Assembly: GCF_001729245.1 (NCBI RefSeq)
Contig: NZ_CP015217.1
Location: 2,222,001-2,286,000, forward strand
Direction: 5' to 3'
Length of the DNA stretch: 64,000 nt
Origin: Leptospira tipperaryensis
GTDB taxonomy: Bacteria; Spirochaetota; Leptospiria; Leptospirales; Leptospiraceae
The notes under the pieces were generated by a model. The model had not been told where the DNA came from and did not search any database. It saw only the letters and a program-made list of their open reading frames with translations. Below, piece by piece: positions 35,498 through 51,966 of the stretch; positions within the stretch are counted from its first letter, which is position 1; each line of letters begins with the position of its first letter. Position numbers and translations under genes: made by a program.

Positions 35498-36415
35498 TTA
35501 AACCGCGTAGAAAAGAATTCCCGCAAAACTGATCAGGACAACCGCTTCGAGTAGTCCAACTCCCACATTTTGATCCCGACTGATTTCTTCCTTCAAAGTA
35601 CTTCCCGGTAGAATCACCGCATCGGTGAGAAGTCTTACCGCCGGAATGACGATGAGTCCCAAAATAAAATCTAAGAATATATGAAAGAGAGTTTGTTCCA
35701 TCGAAACGGGATCCTTATGCAAGGCTCTTGCGATGATGATCCCGAGCGCGATCAAAGCTCCGCTGTAGGAAATTCCGGCTGCGAGATTTTCCCGATCTTT
35801 CAGTTCTAGATCGAGAGAATACGGAATCATTTTACGATAAGCGAATGTAAATAGAATGAGTGCGATTTGACCGATGGAAAAAAACAAAACTCCGAGTACG
35901 GTTCCGTCTAAAAGTTTTTGAATCGGCTCTAAAAGTCCAAGCTCCTTCCAGACAGAAAAAGAAAGCGCGGAACTGTCTCCGCTCAGAGAAGCCGCGATGA
36001 TCACAGAAGAAGCAATACTACTTCCAAATACGACGGCTCCGACTGCGGTATTTCTTCCGGAATAAACCAATTCATTAAAATCGAATGTTCTGAAAATGAT
36101 CTTATCATTGATAAAGTAGGAAAGATTTAAAAGTAGAATTCCCAAAAGTCCGTAGAATAAGACTTGAAAACAATCCGAAACAAAATCGGTTCCGGGTGAG
36201 GAAAGGATGACCAAAAGAATCAAGGTCAATCCTAAATAGTATCCCGCAAGTCCCGAAGAAACCGCGGTGTTATTGTTTACGATGATTTCGTGATCGAGAT
36301 CGCCCGGTTCAATCCAGTCTTTGATTTTTTTACCGATATAAAAGAGAACGAAACTGATTAAGAAGAATACTGCGTCTTTACCTAAGCTGCTCAGATAACC
36401 AAGTACTGTTTCCAT
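35498..36415 (-). CDS. DUF350 domain membrane protein
   Basis: A 305-residue integral membrane protein with about eight hydrophobic segments arranged as repeated DUF350 units (FFLISFVLFYIGKKIKDWI...VSSGLAGYYLGLTLILLVIL; and AVGAVVFGSSIASSVIIAASL; IALGIIIARAL). The family is small, membrane-bound and of unknown role; a duplicated form like this is common in larger bacteria. The start ATG is at 36415, 9 bases after the map stop, so it is likely cotranscribed with map and the histone gene. Confidence 0.85.
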   Translation of the reverse strand: METVLGYLSSLGKDAVFFLISFVLFYIGKKIKDWIEPGDLDHEIIVNNNTAVSSGLAGYYLGLTLILLVILSSPGTDFVSDCFQVLFYGLLGILLLNLSYFINDKIIFRTFDFNELVYSGRNTAVGAVVFGSSIASSVIIAASLSGDSSALSFSVWKELGLLEPIQKLLDGTVLGVLFFSIGQIALILFTFAYRKMIPYSLDLELKDRENLAAGISYSGALIALGIIIARALHKDPVSMEQTLFHIFLDFILGLIVIPAVRLLTDAVILPGSTLKEEISRDQNVGVGLLEAVVLISFAGILFYAV

Positions 36416-36424
36416 GACACCAGA

Positions 36425-37399
<975 letters not shown>

Positions 37400-37407
37400 T
37401 GTCTTAG

Positions 37408-37450
<43 letters not shown>

Positions 37451-37507
37451 TCGTCCAGTTGGTCTTTTCTTTCCGCTAACGGTTCCTGTTTGCATTCTTT
37501 TCAGAAA

Positions 37508-37557
<50 letters not shown>

Positions 37558-37592
37558 TGTTTTAAAAAAAAATGATACCAGACCCATCTGAA

Positions 37593-37614
37593 ACGATCCT
37601 AAACTTAGAATCGT
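37593..37614. other. hairpin between the coiled-coil and histone genes
   Basis: An 8-bp stem, ACGATCCT / AGAATCGT (one G-U pair on the minus strand), with a 6-base loop lies 69 bases past the stop of the coiled-coil gene. On the minus strand a T10-type tract (37562-37572 region) follows about 20 bases later. It could be a distal terminator of the coiled-coil gene. Confidence 0.45.
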
Positions 37615-37682
37615 CCGGGTTTTTGTCTCTAATGAAACAGAATGAGACATAGAAGACAAGCGAAGTAACGTCAAGAAATATT

Positions 37683-41134
<3,452 letters not shown>

Positions 41135-41267
41135 AAGAACCTGCATCAGCAAGGCGGGAATCTTTACAACTCTTCCGATCCTCTTCTTCAACCGAAGCAT
41201 TGAATTCTAAAATGAGCTGAAATTTTCCTTGAAACATTATGTCTCATCAAATTACGATTGACTATTG

Positions 41268-42064
<797 letters not shown>

Positions 42065-42136
42065 CATATATCATCTTCTTAAGATTGCAACTTTTCACGT
42101 CTACTTTTGTAGAAAAAACGGGAATCGATTCGCCTC

Positions 42137-42157
42137 CTTCGAAGTTTTTCTTCGAAG
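42137..42157. other. 8-bp hairpin upstream of the STAS gene
   Basis: CTTCGAAG is repeated exactly as its own complement at 42137-42144 and 42150-42157 with a T5 loop, forming a perfect stem. An A-run follows on plus, so it would be a terminator only for a minus transcript, and no such gene ends here. It lies 73 bases after the methyltransferase stop. Confidence 0.4.
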
Positions 42158-42224
42158 AAAAAAACAAAGACCCTAAACCGGTCTTGGATATGAAAAAGAT
42201 AAAGGGGAACTAAGGAAGATTCGT

Positions 42225-42521
42225 ATGTCAAAATTCAATGTAGAAGGAAAATCAGGAAAGGTGATCATCGATACTACGGTAATCGACGGTTATGATAAAA
42301 TTTTTGACGAGGTATCCAGAAAGGCTTCCGGAGGAGCGATCTCAGACGTGGAATTCCAAGTGGAAAGCGTTAAAAAAATCACCTCCAGCGGAATCGCAAA
42401 ACTACTGACTTTGAAAAACCTAATGGATAATTTCGGAGTTAAGATGAAGATCAAAAACTTAAGCCCGGATTTACTAGAAGTTTTGAAAAAATTCAAGGTG
42501 GATGGTAAATTAGGTCTTTAG
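42225..42521 (+). CDS. STAS domain (anti-sigma-factor antagonist-like) protein
   Basis: A 98-residue single STAS domain: GKVIIDTTVIDGYDKIFDEV then the phosphorylation-region equivalent KITSSGIAKLLTLKNLMDNFGVKMKIKNLS. The Ser of TSSGI is in the SpoIIAA-type position, so control by a kinase of the RsbW/SpoIIAB type is possible; no such kinase is adjacent. AAGGAAG precedes the ATG at good spacing. The ABC transporter gene follows 57 bases downstream. Confidence 0.82.
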   Translation: MSKFNVEGKSGKVIIDTTVIDGYDKIFDEVSRKASGGAISDVEFQVESVKKITSSGIAKLLTLKNLMDNFGVKMKIKNLSPDLLEVLKKFKVDGKLGL

Positions 42522-42578
42522 AGTTTTTGAAAAACGATTGCCGCTCGTCCTCAGTTCCGCAGTCCTGTGATTATCCCA

Positions 42579-43502
42579 ATGGGAACTATTTCCGTAAGTC
42601 AACTCACTCGCACGTATCCCGGAAAAATCGCAGTTTCCGATCTCAGCTTTGAAATTCCAAAGGGAAGAATCACGGGTCTTTTAGGCCCGAACGGAGCCGG
42701 TAAGACGACAACACTTCGACTTCTTACGGGTTATCTCGCCCCTTCTTCCGGATCGATTCGTTTTGACGGACTTGACTTTTTAGAAAACAAAATTGAAATC
42801 CAAAAAAAAATCGGATATCTCCCCGAATCGTCTCCGATCTATTTTGATCTTACGGTTTTTGAATATCTTTCCTTTTTAGCAGCCGCCAAGGGAATTCATA
42901 AGAATTTCCTAAAGGATAAAATCCACGCGGCCGTTGAACTTCTAAATCTAAAAGAAGTTCTCTATCGACCGATTTCACTTTTATCCAAGGGTTTTAAACA
43001 GAGGGTTTCACTCGCGGGATCGATCATTCAAGATCCTGAATATATCATCTTAGACGAGCCGAGCGACGGTCTGGATCCTCTCCAAATCGGAGAACTAAAA
43101 ACGTTGATTCGTACATTAGGAAAGAATAAAACGATTCTTTTTTCCTCGCATATATTGCAGGAAGTGGAAGAGATCTGCGATCACATACTGGTCTTATCCA
43201 ACGGAAAACTGATCGCTGACGCCTCGGTTTCCTCGATTTCAAAAGGGGAAGGCTGCCTCGTTTTAGCCGAAACCTCGATCGAAGAAATAAAAAAACTATT
43301 TACGAACGATTCTTATGAAATACAGAACACGGGAAAAAAGGAAGACGGCTTTCAAGAATTTCGGATTTTATCCGCAAAATTTCAAACGGAGGACGTCTTT
43401 GGAATTCTAAAAAAGGCTCCGTTTCGAATCCGTTCTCTCATCCCGGAAAAAAATTCATTGGAATCCGTTTTTGAATCTCTCACAGGAAAATCAAAAGAAT
43501 GA
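42579..43502 (+). CDS. ABC transporter ATP-binding protein, GldA-like
   Basis: A 307-residue ATPase with Walker A GLLGPNGAGKTTTLRLLTGY (about residues 32-51), a signature SLLSKGFKQRVSLAGSIIQDPEYIILDEPSDGLDPLQ with Walker B, and an H-loop SSHILQEVEEI. The C-terminal region (about 80 residues) is longer than a minimal cassette, as in GldA/ABC-2 exporters. The ATG at 42579 is used here; the GTG at 42567 is open too. No Shine-Dalgarno. It overlaps the permease gene by 4 bases, and the next two genes are its usual partners. Confidence 0.93.
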   Translation: MGTISVSQLTRTYPGKIAVSDLSFEIPKGRITGLLGPNGAGKTTTLRLLTGYLAPSSGSIRFDGLDFLENKIEIQKKIGYLPESSPIYFDLTVFEYLSFLAAAKGIHKNFLKDKIHAAVELLNLKEVLYRPISLLSKGFKQRVSLAGSIIQDPEYIILDEPSDGLDPLQIGELKTLIRTLGKNKTILFSSHILQEVEEICDHILVLSNGKLIADASVSSISKGEGCLVLAETSIEEIKKLFTNDSYEIQNTGKKEDGFQEFRILSAKFQTEDVFGILKKAPFRIRSLIPEKNSLESVFESLTGKSKE

Positions 43503-44254
43503 ATCTTTCCGATTCCATCCTCGAATCCGTTCAGAACTTAAAAACAGTCTTTTGGAAAGAATTTTCCGTGTATCTCAATTCTCCGATCGGAACGATTTTC
43601 GCCGGGTTCTTTTTGTTTATGACTTCGTTTCTTTTTTTCTTTGGATTCGGGGACAGTTCGTTTTGGGATCTCAAGTCGGCGAGTATGGAAGCCTACTTTC
43701 TTTGGGTTCCGATTTTGTATGTGATTTTTATTCCCGCGCTTTCGATGCGTCTTTGGTCCGAAGAGGAACGTTCCGGAACTTTGGAAATTCTTTTCACGCT
43801 TCCCTTTCGAGAATTTGAATTGGTTCTCGGAAAATTTTTAGGGGCCTGGTGTTTTTTAGGTTTTGTTCTTTTATTTACGCTTCCGATTCCGACGACGATT
43901 CTCTACTTAGGGGATCTGGATTTAGGAACTACCTTCGCGGGTTATCTCGGAATTTTTCTTTTGGGAGGGGCCAATCTGGCTCTGGGAAGTTTTATCTCTT
44001 CTTTGACAAAGGATCAGATCAGTTCTTATCTTTCCGCTCTGATCGTATGTTTACTTTTTTTTCTTATGGGTTACAGACCCTTTCTTCCGTTCTTAGGCCC
44101 CGAACTCAGTCGAATTGTTTCCTTTCTTTCTTTGTCCAAACACTTTGAAACCTTTCGGATGGGAATTTTAGATGGGAGAGAAATTTTCTTTTATCTGAGT
44201 TTTTCGTTCACGGCCTTATATGCAAATCTTCTTATATTGAGGTCAAAACGATGA
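43499..44254 (+). CDS. ABC-2 type permease, GldF-like
   Basis: A 251-residue permease with six hydrophobic segments: IFAGFFLFMTSFLFFFGFG, ILYVIFIPALSMRLW, FLGAWCFLGFVLLFTLPIPTTILYL, YLGIFLLGGANLALGSFISSL, LSALIVCLLFFLMGYRPFLPFLG and a final one near the C-terminus. The 'LSMRLWSEEERSGTLEILFTLP' motif is typical of GldF/NosY-like permeases. It overlaps both neighbours by 4 bases, so it is made with the ATPase and the GldG-like subunit. Confidence 0.9.
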   Translation: MNLSDSILESVQNLKTVFWKEFSVYLNSPIGTIFAGFFLFMTSFLFFFGFGDSSFWDLKSASMEAYFLWVPILYVIFIPALSMRLWSEEERSGTLEILFTLPFREFELVLGKFLGAWCFLGFVLLFTLPIPTTILYLGDLDLGTTFAGYLGIFLLGGANLALGSFISSLTKDQISSYLSALIVCLLFFLMGYRPFLPFLGPELSRIVSFLSLSKHFETFRMGILDGREIFFYLSFSFTALYANLLILRSKR

Positions 44255-45945
44255 TCTCAAAGATTCGAAACTTTTTTTTAAAACTAAATTCCAGTTCTTG
44301 GTTTTTATTTTCGCAGATTTTTTTGATCTTTCTTTTTACAAACGGAATCATCGGACACTTCGCTTGCAGAAAGGATCTTTCGGTCTCTGGACGTTTTGAA
44401 ATTTCGGAAAGTACGAAATCTATATTCAAAAATTTGAATTCTACTCTTTTTATAGACGCGTATTACTCTTCCAAGGTTCCGGGAGAATACAAAACGTCTC
44501 TGGATCTCACTAAAGAATTGTTAATCGAACTGAGCGGCCTTGGCGGCTCCGATGTAATATTAAGATTTCATGATCCGGACTCAAACGAAGAAGATCGTAA
44601 AAAAGCGATCGAATCGGGGATCGCTCCACAGATTTTGGAAAAGAATGAAAGAGATTCCTCTCAGATCAAACAAGCTTTTATGGGAATCATACTTTCACTC
44701 GGAGCTCTCAAGGAAACGATTCCGGTTGCGTATTTCGCCGAACAGATCGAATACCAGATCTTGACTACACTTCGAAAGATGATTCGTAAACCGGGAGAAT
44801 CCGGCATCGCGATTCTTAACCTTCCCGGAGTTTTATCTACGGATCCTCCGGGTCCTGCGAGCGGAAAAGACAGCGTGGGAGTTTTGGTTCATCAGGTTCT
44901 CAAAGAAGAATACGGTCCAGTTGCGGAAATTTTATTAAACGAAGAGGAACTCCCGCAAGAAATCCGAACCCTTCTTTGGATCGGCTCGGGAGTCCTTTCC
45001 GAAAAAGGCGCGTATCAACTGGATCAATTCCTAATGCGAGGAGGAAGCCTGATTCTTTTTGCAAAGTCCATGGACTTTCGGATGGAAGCTCCGAACCGGG
45101 AAGAAGGAATCGGGATGTCTCCGACTAGCGCCGGCATTGCGAGACCAACGGAAGAAATAGAAGAATTAAATTCTATCTTTGAATCTTACGGTTTTCGAAT
45201 AAACACGGACATCGTACTGGATCTAGAACATTCACTTTCGACCGGACCTCTGATGGAGATAGAACCCGGAGTGATTGGAAGATTTCCATATCCCGCTTGG
45301 ATCGTCGCCGGAAAAAACGGAGAATTGTTAAGCGAAGAGAATCCTTTCACGTCACCTTTGCAGAACCTACTCCTTCCCTGGGCTTCGAGTCTGAGTCTGG
45401 ATCCGACAAGACAACCCGATGTAAAGATGAAACCCATCCTCTTTGCGGGAGAAGAATCCGAAGTTCGTTCCGATATCGTAGCCCTGGGTGAAAAACAAAT
45501 CTTCGCGACAGCGCCCCAACCTTCCGGAAAAAAACAGATCTTGGGTGCGCTTTTGGAAGGAAGTTTTCGTTCTCGATATACAAAAGCTCCGAGCACAAAT
45601 CAAACGGCTCCCTTTCTTTCGCAAACACAAAGAGATAAAACTTCTAGAATTCTCGTGATCGGTTCTCCTTATATCGTTTCCGATCTGTTGGTATTTCCGG
45701 AAACAAGAGACATTTATCAAGAATCGAATATTCCATTTTTATTAAACGCCTTAGACATCTCTTCGGGAGACACGGATCTCATTCAGATCCGAAGCAAAAA
45801 ATCCGCGGTTCTCAAGTTGAATCCGTTTTCGGAAAAGGAAAAATTCTTTTTGAGTTTTTTAAATCTTTTGGGAATTCCTTTTTTTCTGGGTCTTTACACG
45901 TTTTCAAGAATCAGACATCGAAATTCTTTTCAAGGAGAAGAATAA
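44251..45945 (+). CDS. GldG-like ABC auxiliary protein
   Basis: A 564-residue protein with a membrane helix near each end (SWFLFSQIFLIFLFTNGIIG and FFLSFLNLLGIPFFLGLYTF), enclosing a large periplasmic part that opens with LFIDAYYSSKVPGEYKTSLDLTKELL, as in the DUF7088/GldG family. In Bacteroidetes GldA-F-G supports gliding and secretion, but in many other bacteria the role is unknown. The reading frame overlaps the permease by 4 bases, and the DUF4340 gene follows 5 bases later. Confidence 0.88.
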   Translation: MISKIRNFFLKLNSSSWFLFSQIFLIFLFTNGIIGHFACRKDLSVSGRFEISESTKSIFKNLNSTLFIDAYYSSKVPGEYKTSLDLTKELLIELSGLGGSDVILRFHDPDSNEEDRKKAIESGIAPQILEKNERDSSQIKQAFMGIILSLGALKETIPVAYFAEQIEYQILTTLRKMIRKPGESGIAILNLPGVLSTDPPGPASGKDSVGVLVHQVLKEEYGPVAEILLNEEELPQEIRTLLWIGSGVLSEKGAYQLDQFLMRGGSLILFAKSMDFRMEAPNREEGIGMSPTSAGIARPTEEIEELNSIFESYGFRINTDIVLDLEHSLSTGPLMEIEPGVIGRFPYPAWIVAGKNGELLSEENPFTSPLQNLLLPWASSLSLDPTRQPDVKMKPILFAGEESEVRSDIVALGEKQIFATAPQPSGKKQILGALLEGSFRSRYTKAPSTNQTAPFLSQTQRDKTSRILVIGSPYIVSDLLVFPETRDIYQESNIPFLLNALDISSGDTDLIQIRSKKSAVLKLNPFSEKEKFFLSFLNLLGIPFFLGLYTFSRIRHRNSFQGEE

Positions 45946-45950
45946 ACATA

Positions 45951-46961
45951 ATGATTTCTTTCTCCGATCGGTGTATTTCCGTTCTTGGATTTTTAAAAAA
46001 AGAAAAGGCGCTTTTTTTGTTTTTGGTGAACGTCCTTCTGGGAACCCTAACCTTTTTGATTTCCGACCCGCTTTCCCTCTTTCAAAAAAATTACCAAAAC
46101 GCGGAACCATTTTTTCCTTATAAACGCTCCGAGGTAGAAAGAATTCAGATCGGAAGAAAGGGACACGAAATTCTTTTGGAAAAAAAGAACGGAGAATGGG
46201 ACGTTCAAGTTCGAGACGGAATCGCAAGACCCGACGTCCAAAAGATAGAATCGCTGTTAGGTGCTCTTTTGAAACTCAGGAAATTTTCAAAAATCGTTTC
46301 CCATTCGTCAAACCCCGACTTCGGTTTAAACGGAGAGGAATGGAAACTCGAAATCCAGACCGAATCGGGCGAAATCAGAAAGCTTGAAATCGGAGTTTCG
46401 GGGAAACAGGAAACCGGGGCCTTCGTTCGAGAACCTGAAAGCTCACAGATCTGGTTCGTGGAAGAAAACCTCAATGCGCTCGTAGGACGTGGGAACGAGA
46501 CTTTTTTCTTTTCAAACTCGCTGATCCCACAAGGAATCGAAACATCAGAAATTCATACTATTCTAATAGATTTTTTTTCCAAAACTTCTCCGAAAATTGA
46601 AATCCAAAAGGACGCGTCCGGGCTCTGGAAAATTTCGAATGTCGACCGGGGTCATTGTTGGGGAGAGGATTGTGGAACTTGGGTGGAACGTTTTTTAAAA
46701 ACAAAAGCTGAGAGGATTCTTAAAAGACCTTTTTACGAAACGATCTCCCCTCTTTCCTCGAAAGAAAAACTCAAGATGACAATTCGTTCCGGGAAAAATT
46801 CGGATTCTATCTATGAGATAGAATGGATCGGAAAGACTTCTCAAAAAGAGCCGGTCTTTAGAAGCGGGAACGATTCTATTTTGTATGTTCTCGATCCTGA
46901 ATTTTTGGAACGTTTTCAAGAAAGATTTGATTGGAAGGATTCCTTTCCCGATTCTTTCTAA
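45951..46961 (+). CDS. DUF4340 domain protein
   Basis: A 336-residue protein with one N-terminal membrane span (LFLFLVNVLLGTLTFLIS) and an extracytoplasmic beta-rich region ('RIQIGRKGHEILLEKKNGEWDVQVRDGIARPDVQKIESLLGALLKLR', then a second copy-like stretch 'GLWKISNVDRGHCWGEDCGTWVERFLKT'). This is the usual fourth member of Gld-type ABC clusters. AAGGAGAAG near the end of the previous gene may serve as ribosome site. Confidence 0.85.
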   Translation: MISFSDRCISVLGFLKKEKALFLFLVNVLLGTLTFLISDPLSLFQKNYQNAEPFFPYKRSEVERIQIGRKGHEILLEKKNGEWDVQVRDGIARPDVQKIESLLGALLKLRKFSKIVSHSSNPDFGLNGEEWKLEIQTESGEIRKLEIGVSGKQETGAFVREPESSQIWFVEENLNALVGRGNETFFFSNSLIPQGIETSEIHTILIDFFSKTSPKIEIQKDASGLWKISNVDRGHCWGEDCGTWVERFLKTKAERILKRPFYETISPLSSKEKLKMTIRSGKNSDSIYEIEWIGKTSQKEPVFRSGNDSILYVLDPEFLERFQERFDWKDSFPDSF

Positions 46962-46992
46962 TCGCTTCCCCGGACGAGGGTTGGATTCTCTA

Positions 46993-47021
46993 TTGACAGA
47001 CTAGAGGCTTCCAATTTCATT
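46993..47021 (+). promoter_or_regulatory. possible promoter of the ICMT-like gene
   Basis: A perfect -35 hexamer, TTGACA (46993-46998), is followed at 17-base spacing by TTCATT, a weak -10. It lies about 55 bases before the ATG at 47052 and just after the DUF4340 gene. Confidence 0.35.
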
Positions 47022-47038
47022 TCACAAGAAATCTAAAA

Positions 47039-47804
<766 letters not shown>

Positions 47805-47845
47805 GATCCATAGAGGTGAAACGATTTCTTTTTTGTTGGCCAGCA

Positions 47846-48015
47846 TTTGTGTGAGTTCCTACAAAGAATCGAGGATCCAAATTCTACTTGCGAAAAGTAG
47901 AATTTTCTGATAGAGAAGAGTTCGCCGCCTTTTTCCCACGAGCCCGCCTCCTCCACCCAATCAGGGTGGGGCGCGCCAAATTTTCACGAAAGAATTGTCG
48001 TAATTACTACAATTC
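47846..48015 (+). repeat. dispersed repeat, copy A (four blocks)
   Basis: In this orientation the element has four blocks. Block i, 47846-47864, has TTTGTGTGAGTTCCTACAA. Block ii has CTACTTGC at 47884-47891 and TTTTCTGATA at 47903-47912. Block iii, 47943-47972, is GC-rich with the hairpin CCACCC/GGGTGG. Block iv, 47992-48015, is a 24-base near-perfect palindrome GAATTGT-N10-ACAATTC with central TAATTA. Block ii includes a perfect 9-bp hairpin (ATTCTACTT/AAGTAGAAT). A second, inverted copy is at 50717-50867. It lies between convergent genes. Confidence 0.75.
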
Positions 48016-48040
48016 TCCAGCACCCCAAAAAAAATTTTCT

Positions 48041-48823
48041 TTAAGAAGGAAACGTCTTAGAAGAACTTTCGAGATACGATTTGAGATGACTTGTTTCCTT
48101 CGTAAAAAAAACGGGAATCGGATAATTGGATTTGGAAGGAATCAAAACGATCCCCTCGTCAAAAAATAAAATCTTTTCAATCTCGGAAAAAGAATAACGA
48201 TAACTGCTGTTCAATGCTTCGAAGGAAAGAGATTCCTTGCTTTCGTTTAACTTTCCGGGTCCGATTCTTTTCAGACCTCTCAAGAGATCCGGAGTCAAAT
48301 CTTCCTTTTTATCGGCGAGTTTTTCAAACGGAAGTTCCCGGTTCTGATCTAGATACAAAATACCGTCGATCTCAAAACGAATCTCTCTCACTTCTTCCTC
48401 TTTGTTTTCTTTTATAAAAGAATACTTAGGAGATTCTTCCAAAACCTGAATACCGGAAGGAGAGGTTTCTTGGGAAATAAATTCTTCCTCGTCGCTTGGA
48501 AGGTTTTCCAATTGAGATTCGGAAGAAGAATAAGATATCGGACTCTGCTTTGGAATCTTTCTTCCTTCAACGAAGAGATTTTCAAGATGTCTCTGCTTTT
48601 CGACATTCTCGGTCTGAGACGCCCTTTTGTTGGAAGCAAGAATTTCACCCGCTCTTTTTGAGTTCGGCCTTGAAATGAGGTGATCGATTTCAGAATTTCC
48701 AGAGCGAGCAGAACTCGACTTGGACGTGGGACGGTCTTGCCCGGAACCGTGAGGGTTCAGAGAGACGTAGATAAAACAAAGAAGTCCCACGAGAATGAGT
48801 GCAATTGCGATAAAGAGCATCAT
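48041..48823 (-). CDS. hypothetical protein with N-terminal membrane anchor
   Basis: A 260-residue protein with one hydrophobic segment (MMLFIAIALILVGLLCFIYVSL), a low-complexity Ser/Lys/Glu-rich linker of about 130 residues, and a C-terminal domain ('IRFEIDGILYLDQNRELPFEKLADKKEDLTPDLLRGLKRIGPGKL') that I do not recognise. It is probably inner-membrane attached. The start ATG is divergent from the SurA-like gene with 102 bases between. Its gene ends 25 bases from repeat A. Confidence 0.7.
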   Translation of the reverse strand: MMLFIAIALILVGLLCFIYVSLNPHGSGQDRPTSKSSSARSGNSEIDHLISRPNSKRAGEILASNKRASQTENVEKQRHLENLFVEGRKIPKQSPISYSSSESQLENLPSDEEEFISQETSPSGIQVLEESPKYSFIKENKEEEVREIRFEIDGILYLDQNRELPFEKLADKKEDLTPDLLRGLKRIGPGKLNESKESLSFEALNSSYRYSFSEIEKILFFDEGIVLIPSKSNYPIPVFFTKETSHLKSYLESSSKTFPS

Positions 48824-48925
48824 TTTATGTATCTGTCGATTGAGCGGGTTTCTGAAGCGTTTTTCTCACTTTTCTCCTTTACAGAAATATTCCTTCACAA
48901 ACCCTTTCAGTTTACAGATACAAAC

Positions 48926-50625
<1,700 letters not shown>

Positions 50626-50716
50626 GAATTTTCTCATAGAGTGCGTTGCATTTGTGCTCCTGAAGAGATAAGAAACACCTTACTCACAAGTTGTTTGAAT
50701 CTTAAGAAAAATCATC

Positions 50717-50867
50717 TGTCGTAACAACGACAAACCTCCGTAAAAAAACGAAAGCCCCACCCTGACTTTGGGTGGCGGGGCGGGTGGTGGAAGATTCCCG
50801 GCGATATTGCCTTATCAGAAAATAAATATTTTGCAAGTAGAAAGTCTCAAATGTGGGAACTCTTACA
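50717..50867 (-). repeat. dispersed repeat, copy B (inverted relative to copy A)
   Basis: Read on minus, this copy has the same four blocks in the same order as copy A: TGTAAGAGTTCCCACA (50852-50867), CTACTTGC (50833-50840) with TTTTCTGATA (50813-50822), a GC-rich block with CCACCC...GGGTGGGGC (50754-50790) and the palindrome TGTCGTTGTTACGACA (50717-50732). Spacers differ in length and sequence, so both are decayed. It also lies between convergent genes. Confidence 0.75.
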
Positions 50868-50982
50868 AAAATTCCTATTGAGAAATGTCGATTCTGAATC
50901 CGAGGATCTTTTGAGTCCCCTTTTGAATTTCAAAAACGTTCCGATTTCCCTCTCTTCTTCAAAACGAAGAATCTTTCAAAAT

Positions 50983-51966
50983 TCAGTAGTATCTGCGTTT
51001 TAGAATTCTACGAAGTTCTTTTACAAAAGGAGAATCTTCAGAGGCTTCCGGATTCATTCGAGTGAGATACGCTTTCGCCCAATCCTCCGCCTCCTCGTAT
51101 TTTCCTTGATCTCCGTAGATTCTCGCGATGAGAGTTACTGCCTTTTCCAGATTTTGTTTTTGAGAATCCAGTTCCGGTTTTTTCTGCAAAAGTTTTACAA
51201 GCTGCAGAAGATATCTTCTCGCAGAATCCTTTCGATCCGTAGAAGAAAGCATTTCCCCCAGAGAAAGAAGAGAAATCGACTGAAAGTTTTCGGGAGCTTC
51301 CGTAATGATTTTTAGATACTGAGATTCGGCCTCCGGAATTTTACCGTTCCCTCTCAAAGCGCGAGCCACTTCAAAAACTGCTTTCCATTTCTCGTCTTCG
51401 GAATCGATCTGTTCCGTAATGGAACTCGCGTCATTCGCGCTTTCCGCTGTGAGTCTTGCGTCTTCCAATTTAGAAGCGTTAGCCGTTTTTCCCTGTCCGC
51501 TCGCTTGGTTGAATTCGGTCTTGGCGTTGTTTCTCTGATTTTCTCTCAGACGGAGCACTCCCTTTTTATAACCGCTCTCGGAAGGATCTTCCTTTTTTTT
51601 ATCCTTCTTCTTTTTCAAACTTGTCTTGGAAGAATTCGGAAGTGTTGTCTTTTCGGGAATCGCAGGCGATTCTTCCATAGAATCTTTAGAAGAAACTTGC
51701 GAGGTTTCGTTTTCCGGAGATGGGGTGGATACGTTAGTCGCCTTTGATTCGGCTCCGGTTTCTGCAATATCCGATTTTCCAGGAATTAGAGTTTTAGATT
51801 CTTCCGGTTGCGTTTTTTTAGAATCTGCATTTTTTTCCGCGGCAGCATCGGGTTCCAAAAAAGAACTTTCCGATTCTTCCGGAAAAGGAAGGGGCATATC
51901 CGCAAAAATAGAAAATGAAATTCCAAATAAGAATCCGGAAAGGATCAAAGAACGAATCCATTTCAT
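50983..51966 (-). CDS. exported TPR-like protein
   Basis: A 327-residue protein with a Sec signal peptide (MKWIRSLILSGFLFGISFSIFA), an acidic/Pro/Ser-rich low-complexity region of about 110 residues (DSKKTQPEESKTLIPGKSD..., then KKKKDKKKEDP), and a C-terminal tetratricopeptide-type array (KWKAVFEVARALRGNGKIPEAESQYLKIITEAPENFQSISLLSLGEML..., then YEEAEDWAKAYLTRM). Likely periplasmic scaffold; its start overlaps the preceding gene's stop by 4 bases, so the two are cotranscribed. Confidence 0.8.
   Translation of the reverse strand: MKWIRSLILSGFLFGISFSIFADMPLPFPEESESSFLEPDAAAEKNADSKKTQPEESKTLIPGKSDIAETGAESKATNVSTPSPENETSQVSSKDSMEESPAIPEKTTLPNSSKTSLKKKKDKKKEDPSESGYKKGVLRLRENQRNNAKTEFNQASGQGKTANASKLEDARLTAESANDASSITEQIDSEDEKWKAVFEVARALRGNGKIPEAESQYLKIITEAPENFQSISLLSLGEMLSSTDRKDSARRYLLQLVKLLQKKPELDSQKQNLEKAVTLIARIYGDQGKYEEAEDWAKAYLTRMNPEASEDSPFVKELRRILKRRYY

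Noticed and set aside
48680..48925. Upstream extension of the SurA-like protein
   Set aside because: It would run antisense into the divergent hypothetical gene and lacks a chaperone-like sequence; the ATG at 48926 opens just before the membrane helix.
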